DNA of 64,000 nt from Tsukamurella pseudospumae (GCF_001575205.1 NZ_LSRE01000048.1:1-64000); one strand, 5' to 3'. Positions 16,482-27,913 are shown, counted from the stretch's first letter. A program made the numbers and translations. The notes: generated from the sequence alone by a model not told the origin.

Positions 16482-17003
16482 CTACTCCGGATCGAGGAGA
16501 CCGTCGGGCGGGTCGACGGTGACGACGCCGGCCGCCACGTCGATGACGGGGACGATGGCGGTGACGAACGGGATGAGGATCTCGCGGCCGTCGGGCGCCT
16601 TCACCGACAGCAGTTCACCGCCGGGCGCGTGCAGGACTTCGGCGATGACGCCCACGTCCTCACCGCCGACGGTGCGTACGGCGAGGCCCTCGAGTTCGTG
16701 GTCGTAGAACTCGTCCGGATCGTCGCTCGGCTCGACGTCGGCGGAGTCGATCAGGAAGAGCGTGCCGCGCAGCTCGTCTGCCGCGGTGCGGTCGTTCACG
16801 CCCTGCAGACGCACCAGCAGCCTCCCGGAGTGATTCCGGGAGGCTGCCACGGTGTACGTCTGGGTGTCCTTCTCACGGGGGCGGCGTCCGGTGAGGACGA
16901 CGCCGTCCGCGAAGCGGAGCTCGGGCGAATCGGTGCGCACCTCCACGACGAGTTCGCCGCGGATGCCGTGCGACTTGGCGACGCGGCCGATCACGAGCTC
17001 CAT
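16482..17003 (-). CDS. rimM: Ribosome maturation factor RimM
   Basis: 173 residues. N-terminal beta-barrel ([19 protein letters not shown]) and C-terminal PRC-barrel domain ([30 protein letters not shown]) in the usual order. RimM binds S19 and assists maturation of the 30S head. It sits between trmD and the KH protein, with gaps of four and five bases. The start [13 protein letters not shown] is the standard one. Confidence 0.96.
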   Translation of the reverse strand: MELVIGRVAKSHGIRGELVVEVRTDSPELRFADGVVLTGRRPREKDTQTYTVAASRNHSGRLLVRLQGVNDRTAADELRGTLFLIDSADVEPSDDPDEFYDHELEGLAVRTVGGEDVGVIAEVLHAPGGELLSVKAPDGREILIPFVTAIVPVIDVAAGVVTVDPPDGLLDPE

Positions 17004-17008
17004 CGGGG

Positions 17009-17257
17009 TCAGCGGACCCGATCGGTGTCGACGACGTCGATCCGGATGCCCTTGCCACCGATGCCGGTGACGAGGGTGCGCAGGGCGGTGGCGGTACGGC
17101 CGCTGCGGCCGATGACCTTGCCCAGGTCGTCCGGGTTCACGTGGACCTCGATCACGCGACCGCGACGGCCGGTGATGAGGTCGACGCGGACGTCGTCCGG
17201 GTTCGACACGATGCCGCGCACGAGGTGCTCGACGGCATCAGCGACGACGGCACTCAT
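17009..17257 (-). CDS. khpA: KH-domain RNA-binding protein (KhpA)
   Basis: 82 residues, a single type II KH domain. The GxxG loop is in VIGRSGRTATALRTLV, preceded by IEVHVNPDDLGK. KhpA proteins bind RNA, often with KhpB/Jag, and this gene follows rpsP in most Gram-positive genomes. The start codon directly abuts the rpsP stop. Length and position match the mycobacterial orthologue. Confidence 0.95.
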   Translation of the reverse strand: MSAVVADAVEHLVRGIVSNPDDVRVDLITGRRGRVIEVHVNPDDLGKVIGRSGRTATALRTLVTGIGGKGIRIDVVDTDRVR

Positions 17258-17740
17258 TTACTCGCCCTCGGCCGGAGCCTCGGCGGCGGCCTCGGCCGGA
17301 GCCTCAGCGGCGTCGTCGGCCTTCTTCTCGGCCTTCTTCTTGGGCGTGGTGGCGGCCACGGCGGGCTCGTTGTCGGCCGCGGCGAGCGCAGCGTTGAAGA
17401 GGTCCAGCTTGGACGGCTTCTCGGCGGCGGTGCGCAGGGTGCCCTCGGCGCCGGGGAGGCCCTTGAACTTCTGCCAGTCACCGGTGATCTTCAAGAGGGC
17501 GAGCACGGGCTCGGTCGGCTGCGCGCCGACGCCCAGCCAGTACTGCACGCGCTCGGAGTCGATCGCGATGAGCGACGGCTCCTCCTTGGGGTGGTACTTG
17601 CCGATCGACTCGATCGCGCGGCCGCTACGGCGGGTGCGCGCGTCGGCGATGACGACCCGGTACTGCGGGTTGCGGATCTTGCCGAGCCGCGTGAGCTTGA
17701 TCTTGACAGCCATGTGTCGTGTTCCTTCGTGTGTCGTCAC
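17258..17740 (-). CDS. rpsP: 30S ribosomal protein S16 with long actinobacterial tail
   Basis: 160 residues. The core occupies the first 100 ([64 protein letters not shown]). A low-complexity Ala/Glu/Lys/Pro tail of about 55 residues follows, common in actinobacterial S16 and absent from E. coli S16. First gene of the operon; the divergent glutamate decarboxylase starts 176 bases away, so this gap holds both promoters. Confidence 0.97.
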   Translation of the reverse strand: MTTHEGTRHMAVKIKLTRLGKIRNPQYRVVIADARTRRSGRAIESIGKYHPKEEPSLIAIDSERVQYWLGVGAQPTEPVLALLKITGDWQKFKGLPGAEGTLRTAAEKPSKLDLFNAALAAADNEPAVAATTPKKKAEKKADDAAEAPAEAAAEAPAEGE

Positions 17741-17916
17741 GTGTGCAATTCAGCGATGCGTCAGGATGAACGCACCCGGTTTTGCCGTCTTCATGCGTGA
17801 CCGCCGGGCGGTATCTCAGCCGCTGCCGGTCAGCAGCGATCCATTGTGCCATGTCGTGCGAGCTGCACGAAATCGCCCGTACTGCCGCCCCCGGCCCGCG
17901 GCGGTAGCGTTCGGTC

Positions 17917-19299
17917 ATGTCCACGAATCCGCTCGACGACGACGCCGTCCTCATCCCCGCCTACGCGGGACGGCTCGGCACCGACCCCCTCCCCCGTGCC
18001 CGGCTCGCGGACGGTGAGACGACCTCGGCCGAGGCCTACCGGTTCATCCACGACGAGTTGATGCTGGACGGGCAGTCGCGGATGAACCTCGCGACCTTCG
18101 TGACGACGTGGATGGAGCCGCAGGGTCAGGCCCTCATGGCCGAGTCCTTCGACAAGAACGCCATCGACCACGACGAGTACCCGGCCACCTCGGCGATCGA
18201 CGCGCGCACGGTGGCGATCGTCGCGGACCTGTTCCACGCCCCGGGCCTGGACCCGGCGGACCCGACGTCGGCGACGGGAACGACCACGATCGGCTCCTCC
18301 GAGGCGGTCATGCTCGCCGGCCTCGCCCTCAAGTGGCGGTGGCGCAAGGCCCGACAGGCGCAGGGCCTCGATGCGAGCCGGCCGAAGCTGGTCCTGGGCT
18401 CGAACGTGCAGGTGGTGTGGGAGAAGTTCTGCCGCTACTTCGACGTCGAACCCGTCTACCTCCCCATCGAGCCGGGCCGCTACGTCATCACGCCCGAACA
18501 GGTGCGCGCCGCCGTCGACGAGCACACGATCGGCGCCGTCACGATCCTGGGCACCACCTTCACGGGCGAGTACGAGGATGTCGCGGGCGTGTGCGCGGCG
18601 CTGGACGAGCTCGCCGCGCAGGGCGGACCGGACGTACCGGTGCACGTCGACGCCGCCAGCGGCGGCTTCGTCGCCCCGTTCCTCGACCCGGACCTGCAGT
18701 GGGACTTCCGGGTGCCACGGGTGGCGTCGATCAACGCCTCGGGGCACAAGTTCGGCCTCACCTACCCCGGTATCGGCTTCGTCGTCTTCCGCGACCGCGC
18801 GGCGCTCGACGAGGACCTCGTGTTCCGAGTGAACTACCTCGGCGGCGACATGCCGACCTTCACCCTCAACTTCTCCCGCCCCGGCGCGCAGATCATCGGC
18901 CAGTACTACAACTTCGTCCGGCTCGGACGCGACGGCTACACCAAGGTGATGCGAGCCCTGCGCGGGACCGCGACGTGGCTGGCGAAGGAACTCGGCGCCC
19001 TGCCGCACCTGCACGTCGTCACCGACGGCTCGGCCCTGCCCGTCGTCACCCTGACGATCGACGACGGTGCGCCGTTCACGGCCTTCGACGTCTCGCACGA
19101 GCTGCGCGCGTACGGATGGCAGGTCCCGGCGTACACGATGCCGGCGGACGCGCAGAGCGTCACCGTCCTCCGGATCGTCGTGCGCGAGGGCTTCTCGGGC
19201 GATCTGGCGGGCCGGCTGCGCGACGATCTCGCCGCCGCGCTCACTCGGCTCGGCAGGACGGACGGGCCCGCCGATCGGCGCACCGTCTTCCACTACTGA
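17917..19299 (+). CDS. gadB: Glutamate decarboxylase (PLP-dependent)
   Basis: 460 residues, matching bacterial GAD length. Converts glutamate to GABA and CO2, consuming a proton. The PLP lysine is K278 in NASGHKFGLTYPG; other group II blocks are TTTIGSSEAVMLAGLALKWR cut to GSSEAVMLAG, VPVHVDAASGGFVAPF and NYLGGDMPTFTLNFS. The C-terminus is FHY, resembling the His-bearing plug of acid-active GADs (HKT in E. coli is not matched exactly). A glutamate/GABA antiporter is not adjacent, so a role in acid resistance is inferred only from the enzyme. Divergent from rpsP. Confidence 0.95.
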   Translation: MSTNPLDDDAVLIPAYAGRLGTDPLPRARLADGETTSAEAYRFIHDELMLDGQSRMNLATFVTTWMEPQGQALMAESFDKNAIDHDEYPATSAIDARTVAIVADLFHAPGLDPADPTSATGTTTIGSSEAVMLAGLALKWRWRKARQAQGLDASRPKLVLGSNVQVVWEKFCRYFDVEPVYLPIEPGRYVITPEQVRAAVDEHTIGAVTILGTTFTGEYEDVAGVCAALDELAAQGGPDVPVHVDAASGGFVAPFLDPDLQWDFRVPRVASINASGHKFGLTYPGIGFVVFRDRAALDEDLVFRVNYLGGDMPTFTLNFSRPGAQIIGQYYNFVRLGRDGYTKVMRALRGTATWLAKELGALPHLHVVTDGSALPVVTLTIDDGAPFTAFDVSHELRAYGWQVPAYTMPADAQSVTVLRIVVREGFSGDLAGRLRDDLAAALTRLGRTDGPADRRTVFHY

Positions 19300-19548
19300 G
19301 CGCCTCGCAGGCGGGACCCCGACACGCGGCTCACGGCCCCGGCCTCGACTCGCGGCTAAACTGGCGGCCGAACACGGTCACCTCCGCGTGACTCGCGCCA
19401 CTTCCGGTGCGTTGCACTCGGACAGGAGGTTACCGGCGGGTAAATTCGGGTTGTTCGTTGCAGCCTGTGCCCCGCACCTCAGCCCGGTGTAGCCCACTGC
19501 CAGGCCGCTGACAGCCACCTCGCAGGATCGGACCACAGACTCTTCATC

Positions 19549-21027
19549 ATGGCCACGCACCTGGACCGCACTTCCCCGTCACCGGTTTCCACCGGTGACG
19601 GGGAGGTCGCGCGGCCTCGCGGCGGCTACCTCCATCAACTCGACTTCGTCCGGACGATCACGTTCCTGCTGGTGGTGTTCATCCACACGCTGACGAACAC
19701 CAACGACGAGGTCAACGGCACCGTCACCAACGCGATCGCGATGAACCTGCACTTCACGCGGAACGCGTTCTTCGCGCTGACGGGCCTGGTCCTGGCGTAC
19801 GGGATCGTCGAGCGCGGCGCGCAGCTGCGCCCCGCCACGTTCTGGCGCAAGCGGCTCAAGCTCGTGGTGATCCCGTTCGTGATCTGGGCGTTCGCCTACT
19901 GGGCCTACGACATGACGGTTCGCGGTGACGGCTCCGCGATCCCCCGGAGCCTCGGCGACTTCTGGAACAACCTCAAGTGGGGCGGCCTCAACGGCTACCA
20001 GCTGTACTTCATCTTCGTCACGATCCAGATCTACGTGCTGTTCCCGCTGATCTTCGGGTTCGTGCGCCGCACCCGCCGCTTCCACGGGCGGATCCTGCTC
20101 GCGAGCGCGGCGCTCCAGGTCGGGATCTACGTCGCGGCCACCTACTGGAACCCGACCACCGGGTGGTGGGGCGAGAACTTCTGGCACCTCTACGCCACGT
20201 TCATCCCGTACCAGTTCTTCATCCTGCTCGGCGTGATCACGGCGTTCCACCGGGAGCGGGTGGAGGCGGTGCTGCTGCGGCACGCCCCGCTCGTCTTCGG
20301 GCTCGCGGTCGGCACGGCCGTCGCGGCGCAGGTGCTCTACCGGGTCCGCCTCAGCGACGAGACCGCCCCGATCGTGGCCTCAGCAGTGTTCCAGCCGGCG
20401 AACTTCGTGCTCTACGTCGCGCTGGTCGCGGCGGTCTACACGACGGGCCTGCTGCTCGCCCGCAACCGGCACCGCCTGCCGCGGCTGACGCGGTTCGCCT
20501 CGTACGGCGCGAAGCGCTCGTTCGGTGTCTTCCTCGTGCACGTCATGGTGCTCTCGGTGCTGCTCCTGCCCAAGTCGGGCGACGGTGCGCCGTGGCTCAC
20601 CACGGTGCTCCCCTCCCCGTTCGGCACGGCCGTCGCCTACCTGATCACGATCGCGGTGACGCTGGGCATCGTCGAGCTGCTCAGCCGCGCGCCGAAGGCG
20701 CAGTGGTGGGTCGGCCGCCCCCGGCCGACGAAGCGGAGTCGCCCCCGGCCGACGAAGCGGAGTCGCCCCCCGGCCGGCGAAGCAGAGTCGCCCGCGCCCG
20801 GAACAGCAGGCTCAGGCGAGCGCGCCCCGCACCACCACGGCCGACGGTGCCGGAAGCGCGCCGTGCGCCAGCGCGACCCGCGGGTCCTCGTCGTAGATCA
20901 CGAGGTCGGCGGGGGCACCGTCGTCGATGCCGGCGAAGCCGAGCCACTGCCGGGCGCGCCAGGACGCGGCGGCGATCGCGTCCTCGGGCGGCATGACGGC
21001 GGCGAGGGCGGTGATCTCCCGCGGTAG
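19549..21027 (+). CDS. Acyltransferase-3 family membrane protein with unstable C-terminus
   Basis: About 490 residues with 10 or so membrane helices. DFVRTITFLLVVFIHTLTN carries the catalytic-type His of OafA/acyltransferase-3 proteins (usually R-x10-H), and WRKRLKLVVIPFVIWAFAY follows. Such enzymes O-acylate surface glycans or lipids. The last helix ends near residue 385; after QWWVGRP the frame runs through three 24/25-bp repeats and then antisense to the amidohydrolase gene for 216 bases. The two first repeats would read PPADEAES in another frame, so the frame may have shifted in a C-run. The functional end is uncertain. Confidence 0.8.
   Translation: MATHLDRTSPSPVSTGDGEVARPRGGYLHQLDFVRTITFLLVVFIHTLTNTNDEVNGTVTNAIAMNLHFTRNAFFALTGLVLAYGIVERGAQLRPATFWRKRLKLVVIPFVIWAFAYWAYDMTVRGDGSAIPRSLGDFWNNLKWGGLNGYQLYFIFVTIQIYVLFPLIFGFVRRTRRFHGRILLASAALQVGIYVAATYWNPTTGWWGENFWHLYATFIPYQFFILLGVITAFHRERVEAVLLRHAPLVFGLAVGTAVAAQVLYRVRLSDETAPIVASAVFQPANFVLYVALVAAVYTTGLLLARNRHRLPRLTRFASYGAKRSFGVFLVHVMVLSVLLLPKSGDGAPWLTTVLPSPFGTAVAYLITIAVTLGIVELLSRAPKAQWWVGRPRPTKRSRPRPTKRSRPPAGEAESPAPGTAGSGERAPHHHGRRCRKRAVRQRDPRVLVVDHEVGGGTVVDAGEAEPLPGAPGRGGDRVLGRHDGGEGGDLPR
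20717..20789 (+). repeat. Three-copy 24-bp tandem repeat with variable C-run
   Basis: Unit GCCCCCGGCCGACGAAGCGG followed by AGTC. Copies 20717-20740 and 20741-20764 are identical; the third, 20765-20789, has six instead of five C and two substitutions. It lies at the 3' end of the acyltransferase frame. The added C changes the reading frame between copies 2 and 3, so copy number and C-length changes would alter the protein tail. Confidence 0.9.
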
Positions 21028-21882
21028 GGCGCCGTGCACGTTGAAGCCCCCGGCGTCGGTGCCGGCGTACATCGCGACTCCCGCCTCCCACGCGGCGCGG
21101 AAGGTCGCCTTCCGGCGGTCGTGCAGCGCCAGCATGTGGCGGTGGTAGGTGGGGAACTTCTCGGCGGCGGGCGCGGCGATGGACGGGAAGTTCTCGATCT
21201 GGATCATGGTGGGCACCAGTCCGATCCCCTTCTCGACCATGGTGTCGATGGTGTCGGCGGTGAGCCCGGAGCCGTGCTCGATCGCATCGACGCCGGCGGC
21301 CAGCAGGCCGGGGAGGGCGTCCTCGCCGAAGACGTGCGCCGTCACGCGGGCACCCGCGTCGTGGGCGACGGCGACGGCCTCGGCGAGCACGTCGTCGGGC
21401 CACAGCGGCGCGAGGTCGCCCACGGACCGGTCGATCCAGTCCCCCACGAGCTTGATCCACGGGTGTCCCTCGGCGGCGCGGCGGCGCACGGCGGCGACGA
21501 GCTGGGAGGGGTCCTCGAGCTGCTCCCCGAGGCCGCGGGTGTACCGCTTGACGAGCGCGATGTGACGACCCATCCGGACGAACCGCGGCAGTCCCGGCTG
21601 CCCGTCCAGGGGCGAGGTGTCGAGGTCGGACCCGGGTTCGCGGATGACGGTGACGCCCACCGCCACGTCCTCCAGTGCGAGGACGCGGCCGCGGACCAGG
21701 TCCGGCTCCCCGTCCTCGACGATGCCGACGTGGCAGTGGGCGTCGACGTAACCGGGCACCGCGTAGCCGGTCAGCTCCGTGGCCGGACCGCCGGGCGGGT
21801 CGAATCGCACGGCACCGTCGGACACCCAGAACTCGCCCTCGCCGCCGGGCAGCACGACGCCGGAGAAGTGCAGATCGCTCAT
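20812..21882 (-). CDS. Amidohydrolase-superfamily metal-dependent hydrolase
   Basis: 356 residues. Metal-binding features in order: VDAHCHVG (His-x-His, about 47-52), IKLVGDWID (possible carboxylated Lys, about 143), VTAHVFGEDAL (about 181), DAIEHGSGL (about 200) and YAGTDAGGFNV (catalytic Asp, about 273). It belongs with imidazolonepropionase/prolidase-like amidohydrolases; substrate unknown. An amidohydrolase at this place beside ffh is conserved in mycobacteria, so this is a core gene. Its 3' end overlaps the acyltransferase tail on the opposite strand. ATG start with TCCGGAG-like context is weak but fits family length. Confidence 0.88.
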   Translation of the reverse strand: MSDLHFSGVVLPGGEGEFWVSDGAVRFDPPGGPATELTGYAVPGYVDAHCHVGIVEDGEPDLVRGRVLALEDVAVGVTVIREPGSDLDTSPLDGQPGLPRFVRMGRHIALVKRYTRGLGEQLEDPSQLVAAVRRRAAEGHPWIKLVGDWIDRSVGDLAPLWPDDVLAEAVAVAHDAGARVTAHVFGEDALPGLLAAGVDAIEHGSGLTADTIDTMVEKGIGLVPTMIQIENFPSIAAPAAEKFPTYHRHMLALHDRRKATFRAAWEAGVAMYAGTDAGGFNVHGALPREITALAAVMPPEDAIAAASWRARQWLGFAGIDDGAPADLVIYDEDPRVALAHGALPAPSAVVVRGALA

Positions 21883-21979
21883 CGGGCAACCCTACGTCGG
21901 GGAACCGGCCGATTTCGACCCTACGAGGCCCGAACCGGCCTCGTACCGCCGGATTCCGCCGGTTTCACGACCCGACGCG

Positions 21980-23551
21980 CTACCGCTTCTTGCGGAGCTG
22001 CTCCTCGAGCGCGGCCATGTCGATGCCCTCGAGGCCCGGAGGCATCTGGTCGAGGCCCTTGGGCATGCCGGAGAGGTCCATACCTGCGGGCATCCCGGGC
22101 ATGCCGGGGAAGCCGCCGCCCATCCGGGGCGCCGCCGGGCCGGTCTGCCGGGCACGGTTGTTCTTCTTGCCCTGCTTGCCTTTCTGCTTGCGCTTGGACA
22201 GCCGCTTGGGGCCGCCACCGCCGAAGCCGGCCATCTGCGACATCATCTTGCGGGCCTCGAAGAAGCGGTCGACCAGCTGGTTCACGTCGGTCACGGTGAC
22301 GCCGGAGCCCTTGGCGATGCGCAGCCGGCGGGAGGCGTTGATGATCTTCGGATCGGTGCGCTCGGCGGGCGTCATGCCGCGGATGATCGCCTGGATCCGA
22401 TCGAGCTGGCTGTCGTCGACGGCGGCGAGGGCGTCCTTCATCTGGCCCGCGCCGGGCAGCATGCCCAACAGGTTCCCGATGGGGCCCATCTTGCGGATCA
22501 TCAGCATCTGGTCGAGGAAGTCCTCGAGGGTCAGCTCGCCGGAGGTGATCTTGGCGGCCGCCTCCTCCGCCTTCTGCTGGTCCATGTGCTGCTCGGCCTG
22601 CTCGATGAGCGAGAGCACATCGCCCATGCCGAGGATCCGGGAGCTCATGCGATCCGGGTGGAAGACGTCGAAGTCGTCGAGCTTCTCACCGGTGGACGCG
22701 AAGAGGATCGGCTTGCCGGTGATCTCGCGGACCGAGAGCGCCGCACCGCCGCGCGCGTCGCCGTCGAGCTTGGTGAGCACGACACCGGTGAAGTCGACGC
22801 CGTCGGCGAAGGCCTGGGCGGTGGTCACCGCGTCCTGGCCGATCATGGCGTCGAGGACGAAGAGCACCTCGTCGGGATCCACGGCGTCGCGGATGCCCCG
22901 CGCCTGGCCCATGAGCTCCTCGTCGATGCCGAGGCGGCCGGCGGTGTCGACGATGACCACGTCGTGCTGGCGGGCCTTCGCCTCGGCGATACCGCCGCGC
23001 GCGACCTCGACGGGGTCGGCCGCGCTGACACCGAGGACGCCCTCGCCGCCGACGGAGGTACCGGGGTGCGGCGCGTAGGTGGGCACGCCCGCCCGCTCGC
23101 CGACGATCTTGAGCTGGTCGACGGCGCCCGGACGCTGCAGGTCGCACGCCACGAGCATGGGCGTGTGCCCCTGCTTCTTGAGGAAGTGCGCGAGCTTGCC
23201 CGCGAGCGTGGTCTTACCCGCGCCCTGCAGGCCCGCGAGCATGATCACCGTGGGCGGGGTCTTGGCGAGGTTGAGCCGCCGGGTCTCGCCGCCGAGGATG
23301 CCGACGAGCTCCTCGTTGACGATCTTGACGATCTGCTGCGCCGGATTGAGCGCGGCCGAGACCTCGTGGCCCTTGGCCCGCTCCTTGACCCGCGCGACGA
23401 AGGCGCGCACCACGGGCAGCGCGACATCGGCCTCGAGCAGCGCGAGGCGGATCTCGCGCGCCGTCGAGTCGATGTCGGCGTCGGTGAGCCGGCCCTTGCC
23501 GCGCAGGTCCTTGAGCGCGCCTGTGAGCCGATCGGAGAGGGATTCGAACAT
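21980..23551 (-). CDS. ffh: Signal recognition particle GTPase Ffh
   Basis: 523 residues. N domain (MFESLSDRLTGALKDLRGKG), G domain with P-loop GLQGAGKTT (about 106-114), CDLQRPGAVDQL, DTAGR (about 190) and TKLDGDARGG (about 250), then a Met-rich M domain with GMGDVLSLIEQA and MIRKMGPIGNLLGMLPG and the RNA-binding ASRRLRIAKGSGVTVTDVN. A Gly/Met/Pro tail of about 85 residues follows, a typical actinobacterial extension. Ffh binds 4.5S RNA and signal sequences and pairs with FtsY, about 16 kb away here. The glnD gene precedes it by nine bases. Confidence 0.98.
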   Translation of the reverse strand: MFESLSDRLTGALKDLRGKGRLTDADIDSTAREIRLALLEADVALPVVRAFVARVKERAKGHEVSAALNPAQQIVKIVNEELVGILGGETRRLNLAKTPPTVIMLAGLQGAGKTTLAGKLAHFLKKQGHTPMLVACDLQRPGAVDQLKIVGERAGVPTYAPHPGTSVGGEGVLGVSAADPVEVARGGIAEAKARQHDVVIVDTAGRLGIDEELMGQARGIRDAVDPDEVLFVLDAMIGQDAVTTAQAFADGVDFTGVVLTKLDGDARGGAALSVREITGKPILFASTGEKLDDFDVFHPDRMSSRILGMGDVLSLIEQAEQHMDQQKAEEAAAKITSGELTLEDFLDQMLMIRKMGPIGNLLGMLPGAGQMKDALAAVDDSQLDRIQAIIRGMTPAERTDPKIINASRRLRIAKGSGVTVTDVNQLVDRFFEARKMMSQMAGFGGGGPKRLSKRKQKGKQGKKNNRARQTGPAAPRMGGGFPGMPGMPAGMDLSGMPKGLDQMPPGLEGIDMAALEEQLRKKR

Positions 23552-23560
23552 TGCTCCAGC

Positions 23561-26053
23561 CTACCGAAAGCCCTGCGTCTGCCCGCCCTCCGGTGGTGCG
23601 GGAGGCGCGGCCTCGGGCAGGACGGCGATGACGGCGCCCTCCGCGCGGGCCCGGAGGCTCGGCTCGTCGGCCGGGACGGTGAGGCAGAACGCGTCCACGA
23701 CGGTCGCGCCGAGCGTCGCGACCCGGGCCCAGCGCACGTCGAGTCCGGCGTCGTCGAGGGCGCCCGCGATCCGCGCGAGCAGACCGGGGGTGTCCCCGGC
23801 CCGGACCTCGAGGACGACGGTGCCGGGAGCACCGTCGAACCAGCGCAGCCGGGGCGGCGCGGGCACCCGGAGCGGCGGCGCGGCGGCGGATCGGTCGACG
23901 GGGGCCGCGGCCGCGCGTTCGCGTTCGCGCAGCTCGGCGAGCACGTCGGCGCCGTCGAGCGCGGCCAGCAGGCGCTGCCGGACGACGGCCGGGTCGGGCG
24001 GATCGCCGAAGGTCGGGACCACGACGAAGGTGTTCACCGCGGAGTCCTCGACGCCGGCGACGGTCGCGCTGTGCACGCGCAGTCCGGCGAGGGCGAGGAC
24101 GGCGGCCATGCGGGCGAGCACGCCGCGCCGGTCGGGACCGACGACCACGACGGTGAAGGTGTGCGGCCCCAGCGCGGGTGCGGGCGTGATCCGCACGTGC
24201 GTGCCGCCCGCGGCGGCGAGCGCGACGACCTCGTCGGGCACCGGTTCGGGATGCGGCGCGGGCTCCCCCGCCAGCACACGGCCGGTGCGCCGGACCAGCT
24301 CGCCGATGAGCCGGGACTTCCAGTCGCCCCACACGCCGGGCCCGGTCGCCAGCGAGTCCGCCTCGGCGAGCGCGTACAGCAGTTCCAGCAGCACCGGATC
24401 GCGGTCGATCTTGTCCGCGACCGCCTCGATCGTCGCGGGGTCGTCGAGGTCGCGCCGGGTCGCGACCGCGGGCAGCAGCAGGTGGTGCCGCACCATCGCG
24501 GCGAGCAGTCCGGTGTCGCGCTCGTCGAGGCCGAGGCGGGTCGCGATCGCCTCGGCGAGCTCCGCGCCGATCACGCTGTGATCGCCGCCGCGGCCCTTGC
24601 CGAGGTCGTGCAGGAGCGCGCCGAGCGCGAGCAGATCCGGCCGGGCCACATCGGTCGCGCGGCTCGCGGCGTGGGCGGCGGTCTCCACGAGGTGCCGGTC
24701 GACGGTCCAGGTGTGCACGGCGTCGCGCGGCGGGAGGTCGCGGACGGCGCCCCATTCGGGGAGCAGGCGACCCCACAGTCCGGTCCGGTCGAGGGCCTCG
24801 ATGACGGGCACGGCGCTGCGGCCCGCGCCGAGCAGGGCGAGGAAGTCGGCGACCGTCTCCGCGGGCCAGGGGCTCCGGGGCGCGGGCGCGACCTCGGCGA
24901 GACGGTTGAGGGTGGACGCGGACATCGGCAGGCCCGAGGCGGCCGCCGCGGCGGCGACCCGCACGGTGAGGCCGAGGTCGCGATCGGGCCGGGCGTCGCG
25001 GGCGAGGGTGACCTCGCCCGCGTGCTCGACCACGCCCTCCGCGAGGGGGCGCCGGACGGGTGCGCGGCGCAGGCGGGAGAGGCCGCGTCGGGGCAGCGCG
25101 TTCTGGGCGGTCCGGATGCCGACGTCGACGGCGTAGGCCACGGTGCGCCCGCTGTCGCTGATGGTGCGGGCCAGGTCGAACCGGTCACCGAGGCGCAGCG
25201 CAGCGCCGATCTCGTCGGCCTCCTGGGCCCGCACCTGGTCGCGGGCGCGCCCGGAGATGCGGTGCAGTTCGGTGCGCACGTCGAGGAGCCGGCCGTAGGC
25301 GGTGGCCAGGTCGTTGCCGTTCGGGCCGCCCGGGGAGCCCGACGGTGTCGGGATCCCGTCCGTCAGCTGGGCGAGCGAGAGTGCCTGCAGCAGCTGCACG
25401 TCGCGCATCCCGCCGCGGCCGTTCTTGAGGTCGGGTTCGGCGCGGTGAGCGATCTCGCCGGACCGGCGCCACCGCTCGCGGGCCTGCCCGACGAGGTCGT
25501 CGACGCGGGTGCGGATGTCGGTGCGCCACTGCTTGCGGACCCCGCTGATCAGGAGGTTGGTGATCTCCGCATCGCCCACGATGTGCCGGGCGTCGAGGAG
25601 CCCGAGCGCCGCCGTCAGGTCGGACTGGGCGACGCGGACCGCCTCCGGCACCGTCCGGACGCTGTGATCGAGCTTGATGTGCGCGTCCCAGAGCGGGTAC
25701 CAGATGCTCTCCGCGACCTCAGTGACGTGCGCCGGGTCGAGTCCGTCGTCGTGCACGAGCAGCAGATCGAAGTCGCTGTGCGGCAGGAGTTCCCGTCGTC
25801 CGAGCCCACCGACGGCGACCAGCGCCAGCCCGCTGTCCGGGCCGATCCCGGCCGCGGTGCCGCGGGTGGTGAGCCACACCTCGGCGAGGTCCGCCAGGGC
25901 GCCGCGCAGCGCGGCGGGGTCCAGCCCGTGGGGACCGGCCGCCCGGTCGAGCAGGCGGGCTCGGGCGGCGACCAGTTCCTTCGCCCCGCCCTGCCCGCCG
26001 CCCTCGGGCGGCCCGTCCGCGCTCGGCACGATCGCCCTGTCCGGCACCGTCAT
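23561..26053 (-). CDS. glnD: Bifunctional P-II nucleotidyl/uridylyltransferase GlnD
   Basis: 830 residues. Nucleotidyltransferase domain with GGLGRRELLPHSDFDLLLVH (about 83-102), GlnD-specific helical region (KNGRGGMRDVQLLQALSLA), HD domain with HTWTVDRHLVE (about 447) and LLHDLGKGRGGDHS (about 484), and two ACT domains (HTFTVVVVGPDRRGVLARM near 628; VVLEVRAGDTPGLLARIAGA near 746). It modifies Tyr51 of the neighbouring P-II protein (adenylylation in actinobacteria) and reverses it, sensing glutamine. Ten bases separate it from glnB/K. Confidence 0.96.
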   Translation of the reverse strand: MTVPDRAIVPSADGPPEGGGQGGAKELVAARARLLDRAAGPHGLDPAALRGALADLAEVWLTTRGTAAGIGPDSGLALVAVGGLGRRELLPHSDFDLLLVHDDGLDPAHVTEVAESIWYPLWDAHIKLDHSVRTVPEAVRVAQSDLTAALGLLDARHIVGDAEITNLLISGVRKQWRTDIRTRVDDLVGQARERWRRSGEIAHRAEPDLKNGRGGMRDVQLLQALSLAQLTDGIPTPSGSPGGPNGNDLATAYGRLLDVRTELHRISGRARDQVRAQEADEIGAALRLGDRFDLARTISDSGRTVAYAVDVGIRTAQNALPRRGLSRLRRAPVRRPLAEGVVEHAGEVTLARDARPDRDLGLTVRVAAAAAASGLPMSASTLNRLAEVAPAPRSPWPAETVADFLALLGAGRSAVPVIEALDRTGLWGRLLPEWGAVRDLPPRDAVHTWTVDRHLVETAAHAASRATDVARPDLLALGALLHDLGKGRGGDHSVIGAELAEAIATRLGLDERDTGLLAAMVRHHLLLPAVATRRDLDDPATIEAVADKIDRDPVLLELLYALAEADSLATGPGVWGDWKSRLIGELVRRTGRVLAGEPAPHPEPVPDEVVALAAAGGTHVRITPAPALGPHTFTVVVVGPDRRGVLARMAAVLALAGLRVHSATVAGVEDSAVNTFVVVPTFGDPPDPAVVRQRLLAALDGADVLAELRERERAAAAPVDRSAAAPPLRVPAPPRLRWFDGAPGTVVLEVRAGDTPGLLARIAGALDDAGLDVRWARVATLGATVVDAFCLTVPADEPSLRARAEGAVIAVLPEAAPPAPPEGGQTQGFR

Positions 26054-26062
26054 CGTCAGTTC

Positions 26063-27782
<1,720 letters not shown>

Positions 27783-27877
27783 GGGGAAACCTCCTCGGAC
27801 GCGCCGCCGGTGCGACGCGAGTGAGAAAAGCTTCTGCCGCCGCGGTTTCCCGGTGGTCGCGGCCGTGTTGCCCGTGT

Positions 27878-27913
27878 GTAACCGGTTGGCCCCGGTTCGG
27901 GCCGCCCGGTTAC
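27878..27913. promoter_or_regulatory. GTAACCGG/CCGGTTAC inverted repeat, candidate nitrogen-regulator site
   Basis: Exact 8-bp arms (27878-27885, 27906-27913) spaced by 20 bases, about 100 bases before the amt start. GTnAC half-sites are part of the GlnR operator in actinomycetes and amt is a classic GlnR target. Spacing of the half-sites differs from the standard tandem, so the call is tentative. Confidence 0.35.
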
